Origin: Aliidiomarina taiwanensis
GTDB lineage: Bacteria; Pseudomonadota; Gammaproteobacteria; Enterobacterales; Alteromonadaceae
Direction of reading: 5' to 3'
NCBI RefSeq assembly: GCF_003987015.1
Contig: NZ_PIPQ01000004.1
Span: forward strand, 1-64,000
DNA length: 64,000 bases
Under the pieces are notes generated by a model. The model ran no database searches. It was not told the DNA's origin and saw only the letters and a list, made by a program, of their open reading frames with translations. Position 1 is the first letter of the stretch, and every line of letters begins with the position of its first letter. Shown in pieces: positions 1 through 8,742 of this stretch. The translations under genes were made by a program, and so were the position numbers.

Positions 1-30
1 TTGTTTGTATTGCTTACCCGGTGTCCTACC

Positions 31-51
31 GTAGGGCAGGCACCGCCTGCC
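31..51 (+). repeat. REP-like palindrome 1 (GTAG head)
   Basis: A GTAG tetranucleotide (31-34) is followed directly by a perfect 7-bp inverted repeat, GGCAGGC (35-41) and GCCTGCC (45-51), with a 3-base loop. This head-plus-hairpin layout is that of the REP sequences mobilised by REP-associated tyrosine transposases (RAYTs). Two more elements lie at 106-126 and 147-167. No transposase gene is in this window. Confidence 0.6.
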
Positions 52-85
52 GTTGAAATGTAACGACCCTCCAAACCTTCCTATA
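38..85 (+). repeat. Direct repeat copy 1 (48 bases)
   Basis: This 48-base segment recurs at 174-221 with two mismatches (61/197 and 69/205). It starts inside REP element 1 and continues through non-palindromic DNA, so a unit larger than a single REP hairpin has been duplicated. Offset between copies is 136 bases. Confidence 0.75.
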
Positions 86-105
86 CAAATATACGCGCGT
101 GCAAC

Positions 106-126
106 GTAAGGCGATGCCTTACCTAC
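106..126 (-). repeat. REP-like palindrome 2, inverted
   Basis: Read on the minus strand, this is GTAG (126-123) followed by the hairpin arms GTAAGGC (122-116) and GCCTTAC (112-106). It is the same layout as the neighbouring elements but in the opposite orientation, so the cluster resembles a BIME (inverted REP pair). The loop is three bases. Confidence 0.6.
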
Positions 127-146
127 CGTTGGAATATTGCGTCTCC

Positions 147-167
147 GTAGGTCAGGCACTGCCTGAC
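147..167 (+). repeat. REP-like palindrome 3 (GTAG head)
   Basis: GTAG (147-150) is followed by GTCAGGC (151-157) and GCCTGAC (161-167), again with a 3-base loop. The arm changes relative to element 1 (GGC to GTC) are matched on both sides, so the hairpin is kept by compensatory change. Confidence 0.6.
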
Positions 168-173
168 GAATAG

Positions 174-221
174 AGGCACCGCCTGCCGTTGAAATGCAAC
201 GACCTTCCAAACCTTCCTATA
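174..221 (+). repeat. Direct repeat copy 2 (48 bases)
   Basis: This is the second copy of the segment at 38-85, with two mismatches. It carries only the right part of the REP hairpin and lacks the GTAG head, so it looks like a truncated REP plus its flank. Nothing in 1-447 looks like a protein-coding gene. Confidence 0.75.
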
Positions 222-342
222 AAACGTACTGCGGGTAATGTACAGGTGTTACATCATGTGCATAACGTGGAAATGCTGAAAATTTCATCACTTAATGGTT
301 AAATTGACTAACATTGATATTAGATTCAATTCATTCTTGATG

Positions 343-355
343 TAAACTATTGATA
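343..355 (-). promoter_or_regulatory. Putative IHF binding site
   Basis: The sequence fits the IHF consensus WATCAANNNNTTR on the minus strand with no mismatch (plus strand: TAA, four bases, TTGATA). It lies about 50 bases upstream of the start point predicted for the sigma-54 promoter at 372-388. That is where IHF usually bends DNA to bring an enhancer-bound activator to the polymerase. The site is short, so the support comes mainly from its position. Confidence 0.5.
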
Positions 356-371
356 TTAAAACTTATTATAC

Positions 372-388
372 TTGGCACGGGTTTTGTA
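372..388 (+). promoter_or_regulatory. Putative sigma-54 (-24/-12) promoter
   Basis: The sequence TTGGCACG-4-TTGTA matches the sigma-54 consensus YTGGCACG-4-TTGCW with one mismatch (T for C at 387). The -24 GG (374-375) and the -12 G (386) are exactly 12 bases apart. The predicted start near 398 leaves a leader of about 50 bases before the GTG at 448. An IHF-like site lies just upstream. This would place the small membrane protein under an enhancer-dependent activator. Confidence 0.6.
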
Positions 389-447
389 AGTGTTTAGTAG
401 ACGCACATTGGCGTTACTGAATAATTATCTATCAAGGAGTCTGTCTC

Positions 448-729
448 GTGAAAATTATTGGGTATATTCTCTTAATCTGTTTGTTTCTTTATTTGGCACC
501 GACACTTCTAGGTGTAGCAGTAGGTGTCATTAGTACTGTAGGTGTGGTGCTTTTACTTGCAGCTTTAGCTTATGGAATCACTTTTTTAATTGCAGGAAGT
601 ATTGTTACGGCAGGCTTAGTTGCAGCTATTGTGCTGGCGGTTGCTACTATAGGCGCATGGCTGCCATTGCTGCTTATTGGATTGGTTGTTTATTTATTCA
701 TTAAATGTACGGTTAAAGTATTGCGTTAA
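448..729 (+). CDS. Small hydrophobic membrane protein, possibly stress-induced
   Basis: This 93-residue protein is almost entirely hydrophobic, with three or four likely membrane helices (about 3-22, 24-45, 47-68 and 70-88) and a short basic tail (KCTVKVLR). It starts with GTG, preceded by a good ribosome site (AAGGAG, 434-439). I do not recognise the family with certainty. The sigma-54 promoter and IHF site upstream recall phage-shock (Psp) genes, and the size and hydrophobicity are similar to PspG, but this link is inference. It stands alone between the REP cluster and an outer-membrane protein gene. Confidence 0.7.
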   Translation: MKIIGYILLICLFLYLAPTLLGVAVGVISTVGVVLLLAALAYGITFLIAGSIVTAGLVAAIVLAVATIGAWLPLLLIGLVVYLFIKCTVKVLR

Positions 730-841
730 CTTGCTGTCTGTATTCCCACAACTTACTACAAAGAGTTGTTAGCCTTTGATTGCAATTGGCTTGAATTTTA
801 TACAAAGCTCATATTTTATCGGCAATAAAGCATAATTAGCG

Positions 842-850
842 TGCTATACT
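842..850 (+). promoter_or_regulatory. Extended -10 promoter for the barrel gene
   Basis: TG-C-TATACT (842-850) fits an extended -10 element, about 30 bases before the ATG at 881. No good -35 box is visible at the right distance, as is common for extended -10 promoters. Confidence 0.45.
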
Positions 851-880
851 AGTTACAAATTAAAAACAGGGGATACACAA

Positions 881-1654
881 ATGAAATCAAAAGCATTAGT
901 AAGCGTAACTGCACTTGGCTTATTGGCATCCGCCAGCTTTTCTTCGAAAGCAGATTTTCTTTTTGGCGTACATGCAGAAGCCCAGTACTGGCAAGCAGAA
1001 AACTCTGGTGATTTCGGTTACGGCGCGACAACAGACGGTTGGGGTTGGGATGACGAAGGGGCAACGCGTTTGCGCTTAAGCTTGAACCATTTCTTACCGC
1101 TAATCCCGAATGTGATGGTTGAGCGCCAGATGCTAGAAAGTACCGGCCAAAAAGCTCATACAACTGACTTTGTGTTCCAAGGTAATGCCTACCCTGCACC
1201 TGTCGATGGCTCTACGAGCTTCGTTGATTCTACCTGGGACTTAGGGCACGACACCCTGACCTTGTACTATCGCTTTTTTGATAACAGCCTTGTCGAGTTT
1301 TACTTTGGTGTTGCAGCGAAAAAGTTCAATGGTGACGTGGCAGTTCAAGTAAACGACCAAAGCCTGCGCCAAAGCATAGATGAAACTATTCCAATGGGTT
1401 ATCTACGTTTAACGGCGGGCCTACCATTCACTGGTTTGTCAGTACGCGCTGAGGGCTACCCTGTGTCTATAGGCGACCATGAAGTCTTCGATATGGAAGC
1501 GTCTTTTCGGTATGAGTTCTTAGACACTTTACCCTTAGATGGCACAATATCGGCCGGGTACCGGGTTTTGAACTTGAAGTTTGAAGGTGCATCGGGCTTA
1601 TATAGTGACTTTGAAGTGAAAGGCCCATTTGTGAACCTCGCCTTACACTTTTAA
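881..1654 (+). CDS. TIGR04219-type outer-membrane beta-barrel protein
   Basis: The 257-residue product has a signal peptide (about 1-24, ending near SSKA) followed by alternating aromatic-rich strands. It ends in the C-terminal phenylalanine (LALHF) typical of proteins inserted by the BAM complex. The length and the start of the mature region (DFLFGVHAEAQYW) fit the TIGR04219 family of small outer-membrane barrels, whose function is not known. The ribosome site is weak (AGGGG, 869-873). Its stop overlaps the end of the convergent gene at 1651-2487. A porin-like or structural role is possible but not shown. Confidence 0.8.
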   Translation: MKSKALVSVTALGLLASASFSSKADFLFGVHAEAQYWQAENSGDFGYGATTDGWGWDDEGATRLRLSLNHFLPLIPNVMVERQMLESTGQKAHTTDFVFQGNAYPAPVDGSTSFVDSTWDLGHDTLTLYYRFFDNSLVEFYFGVAAKKFNGDVAVQVNDQSLRQSIDETIPMGYLRLTAGLPFTGLSVRAEGYPVSIGDHEVFDMEASFRYEFLDTLPLDGTISAGYRVLNLKFEGASGLYSDFEVKGPFVNLALHF

Positions 1655-2487
1655 TAGGTGTCTTGTTGGAGCAGGAACTTGGGTTCAAGGGCCTGCTCTA
1701 ATTCTTGCCAATACTCTTCATTCTGTGTGCTCGGTATCAGCCGGCACAGTTCTTCGCCTATGGGTGTATATCTAAAGTACGTAAGTACGAGTTCTTTTTC
1801 CAAAGGCGTTACGCTAATACGTTGACTGCCTGATGAGAGCTGCATAGCGCGGCGCATGGTTAACAGTCCGGTTTCTATTAGATCTGCGTGTAATATACCA
1901 AGTTCCACCAAGGCTAAAATATCAGGGTAGTTTAGCCCACATTTGGCAATATTTGCTTGTGCTGCTGTTTTTTTGCTAAAAGCTCGCAAAAACCGAGGCT
2001 TCTGCTGATAGCCGATAATAATTTTATGGCGGGACGTACGCTTTTCAAATGCTGTCATGCTTTTAGCACGACGAAGAACACTAGCTTCATAAGGGGTAAG
2101 AAGTGCAAGTACCCGCAGTGTGCGAATGGAGAAGCTACTAGGAGACTGGCTTTCTAAAAGTAATACCCGAGCCCATAGTTCTTGCATACGGGGGTGTGCT
2201 GTACGCTCTGCAAGCTCTAAGAAGTGTTCAAGCCAGTCTTGGTCAGGCCGAGTAATGGAAAGTATTTTGTCACTCTTGTCGAGGGCTCTTTGAATAATAC
2301 GCTCGAGGTTTTCTTGGTGACGTAATGTCAGTGCGTGTTGGCGTTGTTCATACCGACTGGCTAGGCTAAGTGACTGCTCACTTGCATGCATAGGTATATG
2401 AATACCAAAAGCTTCTAAGCTTTGAACTAACCTGCTGCGCGAGCGGCACGGTGTAATAATATACTGTTCACGGTGCGTTTTGTGCAC
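1651..2487 (-). CDS. TIGR03899 family protein, function unknown
   Basis: This 278-residue, probably cytoplasmic protein is rich in charged helices, with no signal peptide or membrane segment. The central part (about 80-135: W-E-H-F-L-E-L-A-E, then MQELWARVL) resembles the TIGR03899/DUF2806-like families found in Vibrio, Shewanella and relatives. No function is known for the family. The last residues form a tail rich in E and Q. It converges on the barrel gene with overlapping stop codons (1651-1654). It appears to be a single-gene unit. Confidence 0.7.
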   Translation of the reverse strand: MHKTHREQYIITPCRSRSRLVQSLEAFGIHIPMHASEQSLSLASRYEQRQHALTLRHQENLERIIQRALDKSDKILSITRPDQDWLEHFLELAERTAHPRMQELWARVLLLESQSPSSFSIRTLRVLALLTPYEASVLRRAKSMTAFEKRTSRHKIIIGYQQKPRFLRAFSKKTAAQANIAKCGLNYPDILALVELGILHADLIETGLLTMRRAMQLSSGSQRISVTPLEKELVLTYFRYTPIGEELCRLIPSTQNEEYWQELEQALEPKFLLQQDTY

Positions 2488-2569
2488 AGCCTTCCCCTTT
2501 TAAAATAACCCCTAACTTATTATATCGGGGGGCCGAGGGAAAACTTGAGGATAGGAAGTGTTCGGAAAG

Positions 2570-2594
2570 AGGGCTTCAGACAGCCTGAAGCCCT
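2570..2594 (-). terminator. Hairpin terminator after ppa
   Basis: A perfect 10-bp stem, AGGGCTTCAG (2570-2579) and CTGAAGCCCT (2585-2594), has a 5-base loop just past the ppa stop. On the minus strand it is followed only by a short CTCTTTCC stretch, so the U-tract is weak. Confidence 0.65.
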
Positions 2595-2602
2595 ATCAAA
2601 GA

Positions 2603-3127
2603 TTACTGCGCGCGTTCGAAAGAGGATGCGATTTCTTCTTTTGCTGCAGCTGCGTCGGACCAGCCTTCAATTTTAACCCACTTGCCAGCTTCAAGGTCTT
2701 TATAACGCTCGAAGAAGTGGGTAATTTGTGCTTTGAGAAGCTCTGGAATGTCGTTTACGTCTTGAATGTGGTCGTACTCTTTTGTCAGCTTGCTGACAGG
2801 TACTGCGAAGATTTTCGCATCTTCACCCGACTCATCGGTCATGTTTAACACGCCTACTGGACGACAGGCAATAACAGTTCCTGGCGCTAGTGGGTAAGGA
2901 GTAGGTACCAACACGTCTACTGGGTCACCGTCAAGTGACAAGGTGTTGTTTACAAAACCATAGTTGGTTGGGTAAAACATAGGTGTGGACATAAAGCGGT
3001 CCACCCAAACGGTCCCTGTGTCTTTGTCTACTTCGTATTTGATCGGATCTGCATTTGCAGGAATCTCGATAATGACGTTGATTTCTTCTGGTAAGTTCTT
3101 GCCCGCTGGTACGTCACTTAAACTCAT
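2603..3127 (-). CDS. ppa: Inorganic pyrophosphatase (family I)
   Basis: This enzyme hydrolyses pyrophosphate to two phosphates in the cytoplasm and so pulls biosynthetic reactions forward. The 174 residues match the bacterial hexameric family I enzyme in length. Family features are visible: the [19 protein letters not shown] start and the D-G-D-P-V-D-V-L signature near residue 65, which carries the metal-binding aspartates. It is transcribed away from the barrel region and ends in a clear hairpin. The fbp gene lies just upstream on the same strand with a gap of about 50 bases, so the two may be co-transcribed. Confidence 0.97.
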   Translation of the reverse strand: MSLSDVPAGKNLPEEINVIIEIPANADPIKYEVDKDTGTVWVDRFMSTPMFYPTNYGFVNNTLSLDGDPVDVLVPTPYPLAPGTVIACRPVGVLNMTDESGEDAKIFAVPVSKLTKEYDHIQDVNDIPELLKAQITHFFERYKDLEAGKWVKIEGWSDAAAAKEEIASSFERAQ

Positions 3128-3175
3128 AGTGTTTTCCTTTATTTTACAGTTTCAGTCGTCGGTTCTAATGCATCA

Positions 3176-4168
3176 TTAGCCATCGAGGCGTTCGCACTCA
3201 ATGCTTTTGTAATAGCTTAAACAAGTGTTTACTTCCTGACGGGAGCCCATAATTACAGACACGCGCTGGTGAATCTCCGTAGGTTGTAACGACATAATAC
3301 GCTCATACCCTGTGCTTGCTTTACCACCTGCTTGCTCCACAATAAAACTCATTGGGTTTGCTTCGTAAAGTAGTCGTAGCTTACAAGGTTTGTTCTCATC
3401 ACGACAATCTGCCGGGTATGCAAAAATACCACTGCGTGATAACACGCGATGAACGTCGGACACCATGGCAGCGTTCCAACGCATGTTAAAGTTCTTTTGA
3501 CGCTTCCCTTCCGTGCCTGCTAATAGGTCTTGAATATAAGCTTGCATAGGCTTTGCCCAGAATCGTTGGTTCGACATATTTATTGCGAACTCTTGGGTTT
3601 CTTCTGGAATGGTTAGCTTGTCTACTGTAAGTAGGAACTCGCCGACGCGATGATCGAGGGTATAAGCACGTACACCTTGACCCGTAGTAAGCACTAACAT
3701 AGTAGAAGGGCCATATAGGATATACCCTGCGGCTACTTGCTCGTCACCTGTTTGTAAGAAAAGCTCTTTCCCTTCGGCAGGGTGTTTGGGCTTTTCTAAA
3801 ATACTGAAAATAGTACCCACGGACGAGTTAATGTCGATGTTTGAGCTGCCATCGAGCGGGTCAAATGCAACAAGGTAGCGCGCATCAGGGTTACCCATGA
3901 CCACGTCGTCTTCTTCTTCTGACGCTACCGCATGAACCAAGTTGGTTTCAAGCAACATCGTTTTGATGAGCTGATTGGAAACAATGTCGAGCTTCTTTTG
4001 GGTCTCGCCTTGAATATTTTCATCTAAAGTTGAACCCAAAGTACCCGCTAGACTGCCTTGATGAAGGCGGTGCGAAATTTCCTTAGCGGCGGTAAGAAGA
4101 GTATTAATTACGGAAATTAGATGGAGCGGCACATGGTCGCTATTCAATACCGGAATTAATCGTTGCAT
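3176..4168 (-). CDS. fbp: Fructose-1,6-bisphosphatase, class I
   Basis: This enzyme converts fructose-1,6-bisphosphate to fructose-6-phosphate, the committed step of gluconeogenesis. The 330-residue product has the class I metal-binding motifs: the ASEEEDDVV acidic cluster near 80-88 and [12 protein letters not shown] near 103-114. The sugar-phosphate site ([19 protein letters not shown]) lies near 268-286. It lies upstream of ppa on the same strand and is divergent from mpl. With fba, tkt and pgk elsewhere in the window it completes much of the gluconeogenic route. Confidence 0.97.
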   Translation of the reverse strand: MQRLIPVLNSDHVPLHLISVINTLLTAAKEISHRLHQGSLAGTLGSTLDENIQGETQKKLDIVSNQLIKTMLLETNLVHAVASEEEDDVVMGNPDARYLVAFDPLDGSSNIDINSSVGTIFSILEKPKHPAEGKELFLQTGDEQVAAGYILYGPSTMLVLTTGQGVRAYTLDHRVGEFLLTVDKLTIPEETQEFAINMSNQRFWAKPMQAYIQDLLAGTEGKRQKNFNMRWNAAMVSDVHRVLSRSGIFAYPADCRDENKPCKLRLLYEANPMSFIVEQAGGKASTGYERIMSLQPTEIHQRVSVIMGSRQEVNTCLSYYKSIECERLDG

Positions 4169-4325
4169 GTTAGGCCTCGTGATAACAGTTTAGGTGCGTT
4201 AAAAACGCTGCATAGTGTAACGGATTTGCTGAACAAATGCCCCTTTATTGTCCTACTTTGTCTGGGTGAATCGTGTATCTTGCAGTGTTACAATAACTTA
4301 TTAAAGTTAACGCGGGGCAGCAGGT

Positions 4326-5702
4326 TTGGCGAAACATATTCATATTCTTGGTATTTGTGGCACTTTCATGGGTGGCGTCGCTGCACTGGCACGTGAGCTT
4401 GGCTTCCATGTTACGGGTTGGGACGCAAATGTTTACCCACCCATGAGCACCCAGCTGGAAAAGCTTGGCATTGAGTTGACCTCGAGTTTGTCTACGGAGC
4501 AATTAGAACCTGCCCCTGATCTTGTCATTATCGGCAATGCGATGAGCCGTGGACATCCGCTGGTTGAATATGTGCTTGAACAAGGCATGCCGTTCCAGTC
4601 AGGACCTGAATGGTTAGGAAACAACCTATTACGCCATAAGCATGTGCTGGCTGTGGCCGGCACCCATGGCAAAACAACCACGGCGAGTATGCTCACCTTC
4701 ATTCTGGAACAAGCGGGCTTGAATCCGAGCTTTTTGGTGGGTGGCGTGGTGAAGCCTTTCGGGCAAACAGCCCGGTTAACCGACAGCGACTATTTTGTGA
4801 TAGAAGCGGACGAGTATGACACGGCCTTCTTCGACAAGCGTTCTAAGTTTCTTCACTATTACCCGAACGTTTTTACTATCAATAACTTAGAGTTTGATCA
4901 TGCGGACATATTTGCCGACTTAAATGCCATTCAAACACAGTTTGCCCATGGTATCCGTTTAGTGCCTGGCTCAGGCAGCATTTTGGCAGCGACCGCTGAA
5001 CCAGCCATAGACAACATTCTACAGCGCGGCTACTGGTCGAAGCTGGTTCCCCTCAATAACGAAAGTAGTTGGTCGGTGGCTGACAATACAAAAGATGGCT
5101 CTTCTTTTAGCGTGCTGTATGCCGGACATTGTGTTGGCCATATCGAGTGGTCGCTATTAGGTGAGCATAATATGCAAAATGCGTTGATTGCCATTGCAGC
5201 GGCAGACCAAGTAGGCGTACCAGCAGCAATTGCCTGCACTATTTTAAATGAGTTCGAGGCGCCGGCCCGCCGCATGGAGCTGCTTGGCGTGCACAATCAT
5301 GTACACATTTACGATGACTTTGCGCATCACCCAACGGCCATAGCAACCACCTTACATGGGCTACGGGAAAAAGTAGGGGCTGGCAGTCGCATCGTGGCTA
5401 TTTTTGAACCGCGCTCCAACACCATGAAAGCAGGCGTGCATGGCGACAGTTTAATGCAAGCGTTTGAACAAGCGGACCGAGTATATGCCTTGCAGCCAGC
5501 AGATGCAGCTCTTTCACTGGCGAGTGCGAAACAACAAGGTGACTGGGTGGTTGCAACCAGTGTAGAAGCGTTAGTTGAACGTATATTAGCGGAAGAAGGC
5601 CAGCCGGGGCATTGGGTTATTATGAGTAATGGCGGCTTTGGTGGCATTCACCAGCAGTTATTAAATGCGTTACAAACGCAGGAGAAGCTACATGACGAAT
5701 AA
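4326..5702 (+). CDS. mpl: UDP-MurNAc:tripeptide ligase Mpl (murein recycling)
   Basis: Mpl joins recovered L-Ala-gamma-D-Glu-meso-DAP to UDP-MurNAc, returning murein tripeptide to wall synthesis. The 458 residues have the Mur ligase layout: an N-terminal Rossmann part ([12 protein letters not shown]), the ATP loop AGTHGKTTT near 115-123, and the C-terminal domain with DDFAHHPTA near 335. The only start that includes the conserved N-terminus is TTG at 4326, with a weak ribosome site. The 3' end overlaps ubiX by 11 bases, so the two are likely translationally coupled. The gene diverges from fbp. Confidence 0.96.
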   Translation: MAKHIHILGICGTFMGGVAALARELGFHVTGWDANVYPPMSTQLEKLGIELTSSLSTEQLEPAPDLVIIGNAMSRGHPLVEYVLEQGMPFQSGPEWLGNNLLRHKHVLAVAGTHGKTTTASMLTFILEQAGLNPSFLVGGVVKPFGQTARLTDSDYFVIEADEYDTAFFDKRSKFLHYYPNVFTINNLEFDHADIFADLNAIQTQFAHGIRLVPGSGSILAATAEPAIDNILQRGYWSKLVPLNNESSWSVADNTKDGSSFSVLYAGHCVGHIEWSLLGEHNMQNALIAIAAADQVGVPAAIACTILNEFEAPARRMELLGVHNHVHIYDDFAHHPTAIATTLHGLREKVGAGSRIVAIFEPRSNTMKAGVHGDSLMQAFEQADRVYALQPADAALSLASAKQQGDWVVATSVEALVERILAEEGQPGHWVIMSNGGFGGIHQQLLNALQTQEKLHDE

Positions 5703-6348
5703 AGATAGCCGTATTACGCTGGCCATAACGGGCGCATCTGGAGCACCGTATGCGCTTCGTTTGCTCGAGTGCCTTGTGGCCCAAGAACAACAGGTATTGG
5801 TGCTTATTTCCAGTGCGGCAAAGGTGGTGTTTGCAACAGAAGAAAACATGCAGTTCCCAGGTGGAACCGAGGCAACCGCTGCGTTTTTGCAAGAGTATTT
5901 AGAAAATAAAGGCATTGCTGTTCAGGACAAGCAAATACAGGTGTTTGGCAAACATGAGTGGTTCTCACCCGCAGCGTCTGGCTCTGCGGCACCTAAAAAA
6001 ATGGTCATTTGCCCATGCTCAACCAGCACCTTAAGTGCTGTGGCAACAGGCGCAAGCAATACGCTCATAGAGCGAGCCGCAGATGTGGTGTTAAAAGAGC
6101 GAGGTCAGCTTATTGTAGTGCCACGAGAAATGCCGTTGCATGCAATTCACCTTGAGCATATGTTGAAACTGGCCCAAGTCGGCGCAACCATTATGCCTGC
6201 GTCTCCAGGCTTTTATCAGAGCCCCCAAACGATAGACGACTTAGTTGACTTTGTGGTGGCAAGAATTCTTGACCATCTAGGGCTGGAACAGAACTTAATT
6301 GGCCGTTGGGGTTATTCAAACACCAGCGGAAGTACAGGAAAGGAGTAA
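5692..6348 (+). CDS. ubiX: Flavin prenyltransferase UbiX
   Basis: UbiX attaches a dimethylallyl group to FMN to make the prenylated flavin used by the UbiD decarboxylase in ubiquinone synthesis. The 218-residue protein has the flavin-binding start [15 protein letters not shown] and the signature [14 protein letters not shown] near 105-118, with [14 protein letters not shown] further on. I chose the ATG at 5692 because it follows AGGAGA (5680-5685) with good spacing; an upstream ATG at 5665 would add nine residues and has no such site. It overlaps the end of mpl and is followed six bases later by the ABC transporter genes. Confidence 0.95.
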   Translation: MTNKDSRITLAITGASGAPYALRLLECLVAQEQQVLVLISSAAKVVFATEENMQFPGGTEATAAFLQEYLENKGIAVQDKQIQVFGKHEWFSPAASGSAAPKKMVICPCSTSTLSAVATGASNTLIERAADVVLKERGQLIVVPREMPLHAIHLEHMLKLAQVGATIMPASPGFYQSPQTIDDLVDFVVARILDHLGLEQNLIGRWGYSNTSGSTGKE

Positions 6349-6354
6349 GCAAGT

Positions 6355-7287
6355 ATGCGTTGTGCGCTTGAGATAAAAGGTTTACGGAAAACATACCGAG
6401 GTGGTATGGAAGCCTTGAAAGGGGTAGACCTGAAAGTAAAAGAAGGCGACTTTTATGCGCTACTAGGTCCAAACGGTGCAGGCAAGTCCACCACGATAGG
6501 TATTATTTCCTCTTTGGTGAATAAAACCTCTGGCTCGGTAAATGTGTTCGGTTACGACCTAGACACACAAATAACCGATGTGAAAAAACAACTAGGTTTA
6601 GTGCCGCAAGAGTTTAACTTTAACCAGTTCGAAACAGTGCTACAAATTGTAGTGAACCAAGCAGGATATTACGGTGTAAAACGGCAAGTGGCGAAAGAGC
6701 GGGCCGAGAAGTACCTGAAGCAACTTGGGCTTTGGGATAAGCGAAATGAACGAGCGCGGACTCTCTCTGGGGGCATGAAGCGTCGTCTTCTTATTGCGCG
6801 GGCCCTTTTGCATGAGCCTAAACTACTCATTCTTGATGAACCAACGGCCGGCGTAGACATTGAGCTGCGTAGAAGCATGTGGGACTTTTTAACACGCATT
6901 AACCAAGAAGGCGTGACCATTATTTTAACCACTCACTACCTAGAAGAGGCTGAAATGCTGTGCCGCAACATAGGCATTATTGATAAGGGTGAAATTGTTG
7001 AAGACACATCCATGAAGGCATTGCTTGGCAAGCTCAATGTCGAAACCTTTGTATTAGACATAGCGCCTGTAAAAGAGCCAATGAACCTAACCAGTGTAGC
7101 CTACAGACAACTTGATGATCACACCATTGAGGTAGATGTCCCTAAATCGGAAGGCCTAAATAAAGTCTTTGCGGAGCTGTCAGAGCAGGGGCACAAGGTG
7201 CTTTCAATGCGAAACAAGGCAAACCGGCTGGAAGAGTTGTTTGTACACTTGGTAGAGGAAGGTCGTAAATCAGGAGCGTCAGCATAA
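6355..7287 (+). CDS. yadG: ABC-2 type transporter ATPase (YadG-like)
   Basis: This is the ATP-binding subunit of an ABC-2 transporter. At 310 residues it matches E. coli YadG in length. Visible motifs are Walker A (GPNGAGKS, about 38-45), the Q-loop (VPQEFNF), the signature LSGGMKRR near 137, Walker B LLILDEPTAGVD near 157, and the H-loop TTHYLEEAE. It is followed one base later by the permease gene, which is its obvious partner. Substrate is unknown; drug or polysaccharide export is the usual guess for this type. In E. coli yadGH also lies close to the pan genes. Confidence 0.92.
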   Translation: MRCALEIKGLRKTYRGGMEALKGVDLKVKEGDFYALLGPNGAGKSTTIGIISSLVNKTSGSVNVFGYDLDTQITDVKKQLGLVPQEFNFNQFETVLQIVVNQAGYYGVKRQVAKERAEKYLKQLGLWDKRNERARTLSGGMKRRLLIARALLHEPKLLILDEPTAGVDIELRRSMWDFLTRINQEGVTIILTTHYLEEAEMLCRNIGIIDKGEIVEDTSMKALLGKLNVETFVLDIAPVKEPMNLTSVAYRQLDDHTIEVDVPKSEGLNKVFAELSEQGHKVLSMRNKANRLEELFVHLVEEGRKSGASA

Positions 7288-7288
7288 T

Positions 7289-8062
7289 ATGGGTAACTTA
7301 ATTCACTTTAACGCCTTAAAAACCATTTGGATAAAAGAATGTACCCGCTTTTTACGTATTTGGGTTCAAACTTTAGTACCACCCGCTATTACTATTAGCC
7401 TCTATTTTATTATTTTTGGAAATTTAATAGGGCAGCGTATAGGCGAAATGGGCGGCGTGTCTTACATGGAGTTTATTGTGCCTGGCTTAATCATGATGTC
7501 GGTGATTACCAGCTCCTACTCGAATGTGGCCTCGTCGTTCTTTAGCGCGAAGTTTCAGCGCAATATCGAAGAAATGTTGGTGGCGCCTGTTTCTAATTTA
7601 ACCATTATTCTTGGCTATGTGGGCGGAGGCGTGGCTCGAGCCGTTTTGGTTGCCACCATAGTCACCTTAGTTTCAAGCTTCTTTGTGCCCTTAAGCATAC
7701 AGAATTATGGCATGGTCATAGGCACAGTCCTGCTAACGGCTACCCTGTTTGCTTTGGGGGGCTTACTGAACGCACTCCATGCGAAGTCGTTTGACGATAT
7801 TTCAATTATTCCAACCTTCGTGCTAACCCCACTGACCTATTTAGGTGGGGTGTTCTATTCGATTACTCTGCTACCAGATTTCTGGCAAATGGTGTCAAAA
7901 GGAAACCCTATTATTTATATGGTAAATGGGTTCCGAGCAGGCTTTATTGGCGTTTCTGATGTCTCACCGAGTATTGCGATTGTGGTGCTGCTTGGGTTTA
8001 ATGCGGCTTTCCTCGCGCTTGTGTGGGTTCTTCTTCATCGTGGCACAGGAATTCGTACCTAA
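7289..8062 (+). CDS. yadH: ABC-2 type transporter permease (YadH-like)
   Basis: This 257-residue integral membrane protein has about six hydrophobic helices and the ABC-2 signature region in the last third (SFDDISIIPTFVLTPLTYLGG, near 170-190). It fits E. coli YadH (256 residues) in length. It is the membrane partner of the ATPase encoded just upstream. Its stop codon shares a base with the ATG of the next gene (TAATG, 8060-8064), so the methyltransferase downstream is likely translated from the same message. Confidence 0.92.
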   Translation: MGNLIHFNALKTIWIKECTRFLRIWVQTLVPPAITISLYFIIFGNLIGQRIGEMGGVSYMEFIVPGLIMMSVITSSYSNVASSFFSAKFQRNIEEMLVAPVSNLTIILGYVGGGVARAVLVATIVTLVSSFFVPLSIQNYGMVIGTVLLTATLFALGGLLNALHAKSFDDISIIPTFVLTPLTYLGGVFYSITLLPDFWQMVSKGNPIIYMVNGFRAGFIGVSDVSPSIAIVVLLGFNAAFLALVWVLLHRGTGIRT

Positions 8063-8742
8063 TGCAGCAACCAGCACGAGCAGTGACCAGCAACCAAGAC
8101 GGTGTGCATGAAGACTTAGCAGAACAGGTGCGCCGCTACCAGGCGCACCCGTTTTTGAAGCCTATCGCTGAGCATAGCCGACAAGCCTTTGAAGCCGCTG
8201 CAGAACACGTGCGGCAGTGGCAAGGGCCGGTTATTTTAGACTCATGCTGTGGGGTTGGCGAAAGTACAGCGGTGCTGGCGAACCGACATCCAGAAGCGCT
8301 TGTCATAGGCGTGGATAAGTCGGCCCACCGTTTGCAACGGAACTTGCAACATAAGGAACGAGCCGGTGACGCCTCGTACTTATTGCTACGCGCCGATTTA
8401 AATGACTTTTGGCGTTTAGCTGCTGAAGCAAAGTGGCAGTTAAGCCACCATTATTTGCTGTACCCCAATCCTTGGCCAAAGAAAAAGCACCTTGGCCGGC
8501 GTTGGCACGCAAGCCCCGTACTACCCGCGCTAGTGGCGTTAGGGGGCAAGCTGACGGTGAGAAGTAATTGGTCAATATATATTGAAGAGTTTGCTGCGGC
8601 ATTAAGCCACTATCAGGTGCAAGCGGATGTGCAGCAGTTAGCTGACAATGTGAGCCCCATCACGCCTTTTGAGCGAAAGTACCAAGCAGCAGGGCAAGCG
8701 CTTTGGCAACTTCAGGCGACGCTGCCAAGCGACAAGCTATAA
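8062..8742 (+). CDS. TrmB-like SAM-dependent methyltransferase, diverged
   Basis: The 226-residue protein has the SAM-binding motif LDSCCGVGES (about 59-68), an acidic end of strand 2 (GVDKS) and YPNPWPKKKH (134-143). The last corresponds to the FPDPWHK motif of tRNA m7G46 methyltransferase TrmB, with D replaced by N. A C-terminal PFERKYQAAGQALWQL resembles the TrmB substrate motif. It is therefore a TrmB-family member but probably not the canonical enzyme, which is normally encoded elsewhere (near mutY). Substrate unknown. Start chosen at the ATG overlapping the yadH stop. It converges on panP with a 6-base overlap. Confidence 0.75.
   Translation: MQQPARAVTSNQDGVHEDLAEQVRRYQAHPFLKPIAEHSRQAFEAAAEHVRQWQGPVILDSCCGVGESTAVLANRHPEALVIGVDKSAHRLQRNLQHKERAGDASYLLLRADLNDFWRLAAEAKWQLSHHYLLYPNPWPKKKHLGRRWHASPVLPALVALGGKLTVRSNWSIYIEEFAAALSHYQVQADVQQLADNVSPITPFERKYQAAGQALWQLQATLPSDKL

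Noticed and set aside
849-1199. Open frame of 116 codons antisense to the outer-membrane barrel gene
   Set aside because: It lies opposite a well-supported gene, has no ribosome site, and its composition is that of a shadow frame.
4169-4325. Shared regulatory region between fbp and mpl
   Set aside because: Candidate -10 boxes are present but no convincing pair at proper spacing on either strand, so none is listed.
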